In this document: in pieces, positions 1 to 12,800 of the stretch
Numbering within the stretch: the first letter of the stretch is position 1
Layout of the letters: each line of letters begins with the position of its first letter
Assembly (NCBI GenBank): GCA_947179485.1
Contig: OX359249.1
Span: forward strand, 12,816,564 to 12,880,563
Length of the DNA stretch: 64,000 nt
Source of the DNA: Allacma fusca
Lineage: Eukaryota > Arthropoda > Collembola > Symphypleona > Sminthuridae
Direction of reading: 5' to 3'
Notes under the pieces: model-generated
What the model saw: the letters and a program-made list of their open reading frames with translations, nothing else
Databases searched by the model: none
What the model was told of the DNA's origin: nothing
Translations under genes and position numbers: made by a program

Positions 1-3000
1 AACACTTATTGTAATTCTTTTTTCAAAGTGCTAAATATTACGCAATCTCTCCCCTCACTCCTCCATCACACAATTCGAATTCATTAGGCCAAAGGGAAAA
101 CATTTCTTTCTTCGCTACTGACCTTAGTTCAGAGTTTGTTTTGTAGAGGGGAAAAAAATGCATGGTAATTCATGGAAAATACCTCCTTCATAATTACTCA
201 TACATTGAGAGCTTCGTGATATCTCACCCCTATACTTTTGACTATTTTAATTCCCTCTGACCAATAATAATTATTTAATGGAATTGCTAAAAAAAAAACG
301 CGAGCACGATTTTCTACAAGTATTTTCTTCCCTTTTCTTAAGTTTTAATTAAAAAAAATGTCAGTGTGGAAAAGATGAACCGTTTTATTCAAAACTGACT
401 TTTTTTTCCCAATAGTACCAGTCCTAGAGGAAAATCCTTCAAATAGATCCCACGAGGTGCATTTGCATACACACATATAGCTCCGTGTAAATAGCTCACA
501 GTCCCCATTGTATGTTTTCAATCCTCCCAAGTTTCACCAAATGCGTGAAGACCTCTATTAGGCAATAGTAGTGTGGATGAGAGGAGGTGCATTAAAAAAA
601 TATATTAAAAATTAACACTTATTTGCAATGTTTTTGCTTTAGGTATAGGGGAGGGGAGAGAGAGAGACAGAGATTGTGCGTTTAAGTGGAACAGTTATGA
701 AGCCAATATTTGGAAAAATTGTGAGTGCAATAACGTGGGAATATTAGGGACGGTTGTTATTATCTCTTTAGCAAATCGCCTCAGAAGTAACTGTAAAAAC
801 GTTTAATTACGAAAGCCCTACATTGTTTCAAGTCTGAGGTATATATTATGGTAGGATTATGTGATGCTGTCAGTGTCACTTGCTATAGTCAGAAGACAGA
901 AGATATAAAAACTTTTTGATCCTATAGGTACAAAAAAACTCCCATATAAATGTAGCTTACAGAGGGGATTGGGCAAGACCGACAGTTATTTTGAAAAAGC
1001 AGCCCTTTTAAATACTCAAGTGTATTTTTCTCATCTCTACTCAAGTACCATTTTGGGGGGGTATAATTTGGATAAAATATTTAAGGAGTAATCTACCAAT
1101 GGGAAATTGTGGGTTACGCATTACAACCTCAAAGAATGTGAGTGATGGGCTTGTTGCAGCAAAACAGAAATAATGACAAATCATTTGTATACACTTGATC
1201 CTAACAATACTAAGAGTTGGGCTCTCAAGAGTGTACATACTGTATGTATCTCTGTGACTGTGTACAGGTTCCTTTGATGAATTACTTACAAGAACGTGGC
1301 AAACGCATTGTACTACTCAAACCACTGTAGTAGGACCAACGAAAACATGTGCGAGTTACATGAAAAATTTGCTTCCAACGCATCGTATTTAATACTATGG
1401 GTATCTATATGTATGTATGTTATTTGAGTTACGTGTGTGGAATTTACTTCATGCTCTATGTAGATATGTATATCTTTCATCTTTGAAGCACCCAGCCCAT
1501 AGTAGAGGTTAGGTAGATACATACATGACGCATACAGAATGTTGGACGGTCTTGTAAAAGGAGTAGTTTCATGCTCACTTTCATATGATTGCATACAAGA
1601 GTCAGCCTACATGACGAGTTTTCTTACACACATGAAATTATATGCTTGGATTTCGTAGGGAGCCCGAGTGCATTTATACAGTTAGGTAGTGCATTAAGTT
1701 ATGCAAATGAAACGAGCATCTATTAGTTGCTCGGTGTCGTAATCATTTTACATGTGAAGTTGTTGCTCTGTGAGTCTCTCTCCTCTCTTCTTGTATAGGT
1801 TTGACGACAAGGCAAGAAAGTTTTTTCCCCCTCCCCCCTTTGGAAGAGACTCCATCAACATATTAATAATAAGTGTGTTTCAAACATTGGGAGTCTGCAG
1901 GGCACGTCATGGACTATTATGGTACAGGATAGATTGTTTACTCAGAAATCTGTTCTCCTTTGCTCGCCCCTACAATACAAGTGCAATCTTTACGTTTATT
2001 ATGCATTAGTCTGGGCTGTCGTCAGTAGCCAAAAGGCCCATTCAGCTCAAGTTAGCATAATATAAATTGAAAGTGAATACTGAGTACAAGCTCATAGGCA
2101 TAGATACATATGTAGGTATGGTTCATCCTATTGTACACAATATAGTTTTTAGACTGACTCTCCTCCGAGTACCAAATACTAGGAAATCCTTTCATCCTTT
2201 GACAACATTAAGTTGTCATTCTCTCTTAAATTCATTCATTATTTACCCTGGGAACAGAATAGTGTAGGAACAATCCCTCCATGACAATGGCAGACATCCT
2301 CAATTCCTGGTTTCGCAAGTAAACACAAGATTTTCCTCTCCTGTCTCAATACAAACCCTTCCCTGTCCAGCTCCTGGGACAATGGAGTCCTATTAGGAGG
2401 TCTGTGTAACGTCTCAAAAAATGAACATGGTGAAAGATATGTTTTCTTTTTGGAAGAGTAATTTTTTTAATGTAATTACATTTAACGTACAAACATTTAA
2501 CTCAGATGTCAATGTAAATTAATTGTTGAAGCCATTAGCTGTTTTTTGTAGATTAAATCACAGCAACCCAAACCTTCATCTTCCACCTTGCTCATTCGAG
2601 GATTTTATTATTCTCCCTTTAATATTTACCACTAACCTTTTCTTTTTGTCTGTTGTCCTGAAATATGAATAGAAACCCAATCAAAAATTACAAGTAGCCT
2701 TCAAAATTTCCAAACACTTGCTGAGCTTTAATGACTTTACTAAATTAAAACATCCCTGTGAGATCACCTTGGTCAGGAGGACTCCCATTGAAGCGGATTT
2801 CTTCTCTAGTATTAATTTTTTATCCCTCCACCTGGACTAGTATTTAGTTAGTAGGGAAAAGCTGGGGAGCCCGAGGTAATTGCGTCAGTTGGAACGAATC
2901 AATAAATAAATTGCATAATACAAAACTAGTGAGGAGTTTTAATTGAAGTAGGTAAAGTCATAGCCATGGTTTTTTTTTCTACTAAAATATTCTCAATCAT

Positions 3001-6000
3001 AAGAATGAACTCACTCAATCCGAAAGTTGGGAAGAGGCAAACAAAAAAACATGCCATGGTCATTAGTAATTGAACTGATTTTATGTGTACCACGCCTTAT
3101 AGAATTTCATTGTGAGAAGCTCATATGTGAGTGCTCACTCCAATAAATGAGACGGAGGGTTTCATAAGAGTGCCTCTCAACAACATCGCACCAGTGGTCA
3201 GCTGTTTTTTTTTCAATTGAGTTAGAAACATACAAACACATTGACTCTGTACAGTGAAGGAACTTATGCAGTGGAACCTAAACCTGTCTGCAAACAATAT
3301 TCAACAGAATTATTGTTAATATAATATATTTGGAAATAAAATAAACAGACCCAAGTGTGAAAGCGGACTGAAAGCAAGGTTTCAGTGCTGAAAAAAAATT
3401 ATAGGGAAAAAGTGAGGTATGTACATCCACATAGGTACATATGTACATATATGGGGGGAAACAGCTTGTTTACTCTCAGGAATCCTTACATACATAGTTA
3501 GCACGAGCATTAGTTAGCACTAACAATAAGTGAGACACTTGTTAGATAGAAATTACGTCGTTTCATCTACTTTTGCTCCTTCGTCCAAACAGGGCCAAAA
3601 AAAAAATATAATCACTTTTTTTTTACTTCAACGACACAAGAAAGCGCTCAGTGAGAAATAAGCAAGACCGTTGTAGTAAATGACTGGGGCTTTTTTTTAC
3701 TTTACAGTCAGCTCGATAATCAGTTAATGGTTAATTGTGAGAAGAGATTGAGTTTAGAAATTGTAATGAGATTAAATAATCCTTGGGGCTAGGAAATTAG
3801 GATCCTATTAAGGACTTTATGTCCTGAAGCTCTCCACAGGTTTTGGGGAAATATGAATAAAACGTTTCCTCAGCGGATTTTAATAATTATTCTTATTGAC
3901 AATTAGAAATATGCAGAAAGTTGGCTGCAGGCTGCGGCAAGGAGCATACTGTTTGTTGTTTGTAGTAAATCAATCTATCAACGTACATTGTAGTTGTGTG
4001 CATACACTTAGGATTATCACTTGGAGTCAATCCCATGCCTGTAATAAGGGTGTTCCCACAATTGGTAATATCGTTGAAGTTGTTATGTGTGCTTTAGCAG
4101 AAAGGAGTCATGTTTTGATTACATATTAACCTAGAATTCTCAAGTAAATCTGAGCAAGGTTCACTGTGCATTCTGATGGAGTTGTCCTACTATGAGTGAC
4201 ATAATGAGCAGGGGTAGATTGTTTAGTGTTTCTTCAGTGGTAGTATGCAATATATGTAAATATTATTCTATCCCTTCTCATAGTTCAATGTGCTTGATTC
4301 ATTTCATAGAGCAAGGGGATTCCCTCGGGTTGGTCCATGCACAATCTTTTTTTTTTCTGGCCAAATAAATAATACACAGGGATAATGGATGCCTCAACTT
4401 TTTAGAGAATACATGTGAGGAGGGGTCCCTTGACCTAATCTGGTACTTTTAAAGTTGAGGAATCCCAGTGGCCTTTCATCTGTTCATTGCACTTGAGAAT
4501 TAGTCAAACGAAGAAGTTGGTCGTGACTGCCAGGAATTCATATAAATTCATAATATCGTATTGCATAGATACACAATAGCCTCAGGATTTACAACTGAGT
4601 CCAAGCAGGCATAATGAGTCCATAAATGCATGCATAGACGGAGTAATTGTAAAGAATTCCAAAAACAAACTCACCCACACATGCCATACCCACAGTATTG
4701 AGACAAGTGCTTCAAATAATGGGGGACCTTGCCAAGAATGACTTGAGCAATGGGATTTGGTTGGAAAATAAATTGAATCATCTGCAATCGGTAAAAATCC
4801 CGAAGGAGCAAGGGAAAACTCCTTGGAAAGGTGTCTCTTGTCATTCAAACTTGAATGGATGGTACTTGATTGGAGATTAGAAACTTCAAGAATTTCTTTT
4901 CATTTCTTTATATGTGGACTGTCACGTATCTCTTATTTCTAAACATTGACACTATTATTTTTCTATGCTAAGAGTATATAGATAAAGAGCAGAGGAGGAC
5001 CCCAGGCCATGTCTTACAATAGTGTAAACAATATCTGATGGTTATCAAAACCCTGGTTGAGATTATTATTTTCGGGGGAGCATAGTGTCATTTAAATTTG
5101 GCCTACTGTGTAAAAAAAAAAAATTAAATGACTATCCATTCAATTCATTTGGACATGAGGGGAAATCCCCCCTGCATGTCAACTGGGTGCTGTTACATGT
5201 CAAATTTAATTTCGTGAATAGGGCCAATTTTTCAAGTATACTATATAATCCCACTGATATTAATATTATCTAATGGAAATTTTTGTTTGAGTAATTTCTT
5301 CTCAATGTCTTTCAACCAAGCTTTTGTGTCCCAAGGTTATTCCCACAATGCCAGTCCCGACTATAGCAAATGAATCCTAGCACACATTCGTCTTCACAGG
5401 ATTGTGTACACACGTACATAGGGATGTGTAAGTATCTATGTATGTACGCATAGGTTTTTGCCACCCATAGAAACTTACTAGACCATAGTTCAAAGGCAGT
5501 AAAAAGCATGACAGGTGTACTCACATGACTACACGTGTATTATAGGTCAGAAATGATTAAGTATCCTATTAATTTTTTAATGTTGTTTTGAAATCCCTAG
5601 TATTTCTTGGAAAAAAAACTTTCCTTATTCAGGATCCTTATGTATACCGTCCTCTGACTTTACTCTATATTCCACGTAAAAATGGACAAGGACTTTCAAA
5701 GGATTATCATGAAACAATAATTGTATTAATTTCATTTGTCTCCACACACAGAGAGAGAGAGAGAGATAACTGCTGTAGTAACGCACGCTTCTACAAACAT
5801 GCAGACTGATTATCCTAACGATTTTTACACATGTTTCCATACATGATTTGCATAATTATGTGAAACTTCCACGGAGAGAAATACGGGTGTGAATCCTACC
5901 CTCAAATTTTAATACTCTTTGAGGAAAATGAAGTCATACCAGGTAGTTTGGGATTGTTAACAATATTTAAATTACAAGTCAAGGTAACCAGACTGACCCA

Positions 6001-6768
6001 TAATTTGATGCAATCATTCCCATTCCCATTTGGATACATCAAACAGTTCCAACCAATTCATTCCTATGATGCGATTACAGATCCCCCAACTCCAAGTACT
6101 GTAGTTGACACAGCAAACATGAAGTAGGATTAAGTAAGCATGTCTGATTATTTCCTTGTAATAAATTGATGACGCCTTGCCATACCATAGCAATGACAAT
6201 TTTAAGTATGGAAAATACTGTTGGTAAATAATTCTCTTGAAATTGCCTATTAATATTATAGACATCCCTACCACTAATAAAATTTGAGTAGATTGTATTC
6301 ATGACCCGAGTATTGTTGGCGAATAGACATGAGCACAGACGTACAATGTAATATGCAGAATAATTTAGACCTAAAAAGCTTGTACTTGTTTAGATAGTTG
6401 AATCTATACAAATATGGACTTGCTCTTTGGAATACCTGCACGAGAGAAACTGTTGATTAGAGATTACTGACTCTCGAACAAATTGTACACTTGGACTTGA
6501 ACATCTCACAGGTGTAGCATTGAAAACGACTTTGAGACTGACGACTGTTTACACATGATAAGAACTTTTTGGGTAAAATATTGAAGACTTGAAAAGTTTT
6601 TATTGTTACAAAATATTTAATGGAAGGACCAAACATTATTACTGTATAATATGAAAGCACAACAAGCTTCTAATTTTTTTTCTATACTTAATAATAATTA
6701 TTTATTATTAAAATAATTTGATCCGAAAAAAAAACAACCAATTTACGATTGAGGAAACCTTACTTTAG
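1..6768. other. Non-coding upstream region
   Basis: This AT-rich stretch has no ORF that looks like an exon. The short open frames here have low-complexity, AT-driven composition and no paired splice signals. It contains short GA tracts (about 653-672 and 5751-5766), GTATGTATGT/GTACATA motifs (1410-1425, 3420-3450) and homopolymer A/T runs. The promoter and 5' exon(s) of the + strand gene that starts to be visible at 6769 probably lie here or further upstream. A weak 8-codon candidate first exon at 697-720 is listed under findings. Confidence 0.55.
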
Positions 6769-6888
6769 GTATTTCCTGAAGACGTGGACGACTTAGAAAT
6801 GAAAAATAATTCCCCGAGGAGCATCCCGGACAATGACGCCATCATTTCTGAAATGAATCCGTCACAGAGAATAACTCAAGCTCTCGAG
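6769..6888 (+). CDS. Exon 1 (first visible) of the modular gene
   Basis: Acceptor ...TTACTTTAG precedes 6769 and a GTGGTT donor follows 6888. It encodes 40 residues beginning VFPEDVDDLEMKNN, acidic and polar, ending TQALE. An in-frame ATG at 6799 (A at -3) could be the true start if upstream exons are untranslated; otherwise the frame continues from an unseen exon. Reading through the donor hits a stop after six codons. Confidence 0.6.
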
Positions 6889-9800
6889 GTGGTTTTATTC
6901 TTAAGATAATACTAATTAATTCCAATCAACTTCATTTAATTTACATTACCACAATCTTATACATTTATTACTATGTTTTGATAATGATACTGATACCACA
7001 TAATTGACATGATTGGACTTGACTTTACCTTTTTTATTGATATATTTATTTAGGATTTTTACTCCTTCGAATTCCAAAGTATTTGAGCACAATCTCATCA
7101 TTCAAAAGGCACCTTTCGCCTCAGTTCTAGAAAAACGGAATGGAAAGGTGTCAGACACACTATAAGTGCCCATTAGCATTTAAGAGATTGGGCAATCTCT
7201 ACCTAAACTTGTTTTGAATGATGGTGATTGAGGCAATCTGACAATGACATAGAACTCCTGGGATTCGTAGTGATTGATCAAGAGAAAAACTAGAAAGTAG
7301 ATGCTTGCCCGTGCTTTTTCACCTCTTAGAATTTGTCATTCTTTCCTCAAGCCCTAGTCCCATTCTCAAAACTTCTCCAAATATTTTTCATCCAGATCTC
7401 CAGCTGATCCCAGTTCTAAGTCCTTTCTTACCTCACTTCACTTATTTTTAATTACTCCCAGCTCCTGAATTGATCCCCAATTTCCACGAACTGGTCACTG
7501 TACACAAGCAGTTTTGACTTTTTAGTGCCTTGTGAAAAAACAAGCATAGACATAGGTTTTATTTTTCAAATTCAATTATTACTAGAAAGCTCACTTTTCC
7601 AATCCAGTGTTCTATTTCCTAAAATACTTCAGCTTTCAAATCAATTTACTGATTGTATAAAAACTTTTTGCCTCCCGTATCTTTTTTTCAAATATTTTAA
7701 TCCAAAAATTATATTTAATGCAAAAACCCTGGGCTGGGTTGTCCTACATGCCTCTGCACAATCGAATGTAATTTATGGAGTTATAATTTGTTTTCAAGTA
7801 ATTTTTTTTAGCCAAGCCATTTGCTTGTGTTAACAATGCTGGAAAGCACATACAGGGCGTCGGAGCATGGCAGGTATTTTTTCCTCTAAAAAGAACAGAA
7901 TTGATCAGAGGACAACGAGGGCTTCTGGCGTATGGGACAGACAAACATATCTTCTACTACTAGTATGAAGCAGACTATGGGATCTGGTCTTCTGGACGTT
8001 GACGACTACGACCATTACAGAAACTGTTAACATGAGAGCAATAACCAGGGACTTACAGGAGCTGAGATTTTAATCTTTTTTTTAGAAACACTCGCATTTT
8101 GGACTTTTGTGACATCTTGTGACATATGGTCACTCAATTGTTTTAACACTTTCAAAAATATACGGTTTGATTTTGACGGTAACGACTTTTACAAAAAAAA
8201 TTGACTGGTAAGTAATCGTGAATCTCTTGTGTGTATATATTGGGTATAAAGAACGTCTCGAAAACATTACGTATGGGAATCAAAAACTTGGGAAACTCGG
8301 CCATTCAAATTCTCGAAGGTACTGGAGTGGCCACGGAACAGGCTCTGGGTACTGGTGCCAGGATTGTTACAGGGGTGGCTGAGACCGCAGCGGAAGCTGC
8401 TGAGACTGGTGCTAAAAGTGCCATTCGTATTGCCAATGTGAGCATAGTATTCTAACATACTACACACAAGAAAATCCTTGATGTTCTCCACACATATTTT
8501 GTAGTGACACCTTTTTGACTAAAAGTAGTAGAATAACACGTAACTCCGTCACCTTTCGTAGTCATATATCTACTCCCAGTAGTGAACACATCCTTCCCTG
8601 CATGACAGTTCCTCATCCTTAGATTTATTGGAAATCTCCCTATTTAATTTCATCACAGGCATTATTTCATTCATTAGTTGTAGAGTCAGTCGTAGGACTT
8701 GTCTTTAGTGTCATTATTAAATACAGTAATTATTATTGTAGAGATTTTATTACACTACCACTAGATACTATTTAGCTAGACTACTAGTACACCTGCCTTA
8801 TGACAGTAGATTTCATCAGAGAGTCATGCAGAGTCTCTCGCACCAAAAAAAAAAAAAGATTCAGCAAGTACATTGTAACTGCAAATTGCACTGCCAAATA
8901 ATGAACCCCCTTAGTATTGATTTTTTTTCCACTGCTTCTTGTAAACATGGTCATATAGTCGAGTGATGTGGCATGAAATTGCCAAATCAATTGACTATGT
9001 CTCTGAGCATCTCAAGCTACTACAGTATATATGCAAGCCTCACGTAACATTCTGCCCTCGGATGATACTCATCTAGTGCACTTTTAAATTTGGAGACTAT
9101 GTACCACACTTTTGCCTAGACGGTCCTAGTGTAGAGATTGGCACTTTTCAAGAGCACTAATTGCAAAACTTACCTCTTCTTTCTAAACTTCAAACTTCTT
9201 TGGACAACCACAAGGAATTCATGTGTACGTGCTCCATTGTGGATTTTCTACTCTACAGAAATCCAGATGTAGACTTTTTTTTCCAATGCATGCACCCTAT
9301 TTGCAAGAGAAAAAAAAAGTACCTGTGTGTGACAATGGCAGTATATACCATCAACAATGCCAAGTTGCATCATATGCATGCTTGCTCCCTTATGAGTCTG
9401 CACGTTCACTTTACTCCCTGACTGAGTAAAGTCAGAGGAGTCATTGCATTATTTTCGAAAATTAAGTACATGCAACAATAAATAATTCCCTCTGATACGC
9501 ACTCTCAGAATTATGTACACACACACACAGGGCTCTGATGAGAGCAGGCACAAAGGTGTGTGCGAATATCACTATATAGAGATAATTTATATTTACTCTA
9601 TAGTATATAAACATGCACTGTGTGTGCCCAATGTAGGTCTACGGGCTATACAGGGATTACTTCACAAGAGTAACCGGACGAGCATGTTTCTGTGCATGTG
9701 TTGACGTCAAGACACTAAATGCTTTTTTTCTCTTTGCCCCCTTCCTCACGAAACTTCTACAGTGGCACTGCCAGCATAACTAAGGGGCAGTTTGAAATTT

Positions 9801-12800
9801 CCCTAGAATATTATTGTATGATATGTGATGATACAATTTTTGATACATGTAATAATGTAGGGATGATCAAACTGGTGAACCAGTTGCTGAGAGCACTTGT
9901 AAAAATGTGAGCTCTTAAAAGTGTAGGAACGACACAGTATACCATAAAAGTAATAATTATCTGTGCTATCAAAAACTATGCACTATTGACCAGTAAAGAA
10001 AGACTAATTACTACCTGACATAAGAGGTCATAATTTAGAAACCTGTACACAATTGGACTCCAAATTGAGGGAGCATATGTACCTTGTACTGTACTGGGTG
10101 CCGGGGCTCCGCTCAACAAGAGAGAGAGAATTGTCTACTTCCTATTACAGAAACGCATGTAGTCTAGATAATTGATAAACCTCATCGATGCAGGACTGGT
10201 GATGAAATTTTTCACTTTTACAATCCACCGAGCGTTTATTGCATGAGTTATGTCACTAATCCAAATGCTATAATTTGTTTTCGGGTATGAATCGTGTGTT
10301 TGTGAGATGGTAGTGGGTAGGTTATGAGTAATCAACTACTTTTTGTAATAATCCTTGCAAGTTGTACATTTATATATGGTATGAGTGGAGTGTGTGAGTT
10401 TGTGTGACATTTTATAACATATGTGTGAATCTTCAAGGGGGAATTTTTAAAGAAATTTTTCGGGAAACATTTAAATGTAGGGTGTCGCCAACTCTTTGAG
10501 CCAATCAACCAAAGTGCTCGTGGACACCAAGACCCAGCTCCTCAAGGGATTGACTGGTGGGGCTGCTTCATCCCTCCAGGCTGATGCTTCCTCCAACTCG
10601 GAATCGGTTCAAAGGAACGAGCGTGCGAATACTGGTGGATACTCCTCCGGTGGATACCCCTCAACATCCTATGTACGAACGAATTTGTATATGTAGAAAA
10701 AAAAGAAGGCCTACGGAGGAAAAATCTTGCACTTAATTAATTTTCTTATTTTTCCATTTTCTTAACAACTAACTGGTGATAACATTTGGGGCTTTTTTTA
10801 AAAAAAAAAACTCATACGGCGTTTTAACCCTTTTGCGGTATATGCCTATAATCTGTACATTTCGGGTGCTATAATAATTATGATGATACTCTACTAGTTA
10901 TAATTTATATAATTACAAATATATTCTCGTAAAAAATCCTGCACTTCTCTAGATATTTGGAAGGTCAGCCTTTTGACCCTCTCTATAAACTCTCAAGTAC
11001 AGAGTGATCTCTCAGATTCTTTATACGTAACGACTGTCTTTTAATTTTTTCTCGGAACACTCCTCTGGAACCAGATACTACAGTGTACTTTGTACTATAG
11101 TATTTAGATAGATACTTATAAATAATGTAAATTACTCTATGCATTGTTACCCTTGACTGGACCACAAAGCTTACTGTAGTGTGCACTGATTTCTCCTTTA
11201 GGGTCCGAACACTGTTGCTGAAACTCCCAACAACTTTCTCAATGTTTTCTCTCAGGCTGCAGCCAACACTGTCAACTTTGGTACCCAATTACTCAATAGT
11301 CTTGTCGGAGTTGCCGCCAACATTCTTCAAGTAAGATCTTGCCCTGTGATCAGTCAATGATCTTTACCATCTTTAACAAGAGCAGAGATTGTGGACGCAT
11401 TTTTATGTATAACCTTAAAGTCAATAAGGGTCACTGTAGCACAAGTCAGGATTTCTCCTACACTCCATATTTATTATTACCCCATAAGGGATAAATTAAC
11501 TCCAGACCTCTGTTTGTTTCTCACACTCACTCATTAAGCTACACATGCGTTCATACGCTCATTCTTACACTGACATTTGAATGTGAAATGATCTCTGCTT
11601 AAAAAAAAAAGGAATATACATACCTCATCCACACTCACCCTACACTTTTGACTACACATTACCTCAGGCAGGGAATGGTCTGAGTGCTGTAAACCACCGT
11701 TGGAAATTGTTATTTTATTCTCTTATTATCATTCATTTTATTGCAGGGTCAATATTACATCCGTCGTTTGCTTATTCAATACCAAACCCGCAGTTTTCCC
11801 TCTCTTACATAAAGCACCCCCATCCAAATTCAATAGTTAAATAATCAATGGACTATTTCAGTCTTACTTAACTCTCTATTTGTATAATAACAAGCTTTGA
11901 AAAACAAAACATAACAATAGAAAACCACAAGAGGGTCTGTATATGTGTAGGTAAATTTGAAGAAAGTGACCTTACTTTTAATTGCAAAGGAGCTCAAGCA
12001 TTAATGAAGCATGACCGTAGCTATTTGTACATCAAGAAGAGTTTTTCAATGGAGACACAGAGTCTTGTAGGGGATGCAGATATAATTTCAATTTTATGGT
12101 CCAAGCAATAAGTATTTAATTTCTGAGATTTTTTTTCTCTATCTCTCTCGAGCCACTCAAATTAAATTTGAAAAGCCTTTTGATTTATTTGATTGCCTAT
12201 AAATTTAGGATTTGAAGAGTGAGCTTTTTTTTTTCTTCTTCTGAGTCTCTTCGTCAGTGACAAAATAAACACTCCTATAGAAATGTGTGACATCATCCAG
12301 GGAAGGGATAAAAGTCACAATGAAAATTTGATCCATTATGAAATTTGTGAATAGGGAACCGTCTCCACTCTTTTGAGCCTTTTGAATGCCAAGGGACAGG
12401 TTGTCGGAGCCGTGGTTCAATCCGCTCCTCCAGTATTGGCTTCCGTGACTAGAACTGCTGGGGATGTTTTAGCTGCCAAGGCCAGAATCTTTGGAGCCGT
12501 TACTCAGGTAGGAGCTGCTGTGGCTAATTCTATTGGACAACTTGCCACCAACAAAGCAAATTCCCATAGTCCAGTTACTTCCCATGTTAGTACAGCTTAT
12601 GGTGTTCCTGGCAAATATTAATCCTGGAATTCCAGACCAAAGAGGTGTAGCAAAAAAATGCATGTGACTCCCTATTAGTATATAGTATTAATACTCGTAG
12701 TCTATAACTACACTACCTTAAGTACTACTATGTAGCTGTCATATATACTAAAAAAAAATACGAAAGACCAGCTCTAATACCTGACGCTATATCTGAGATG

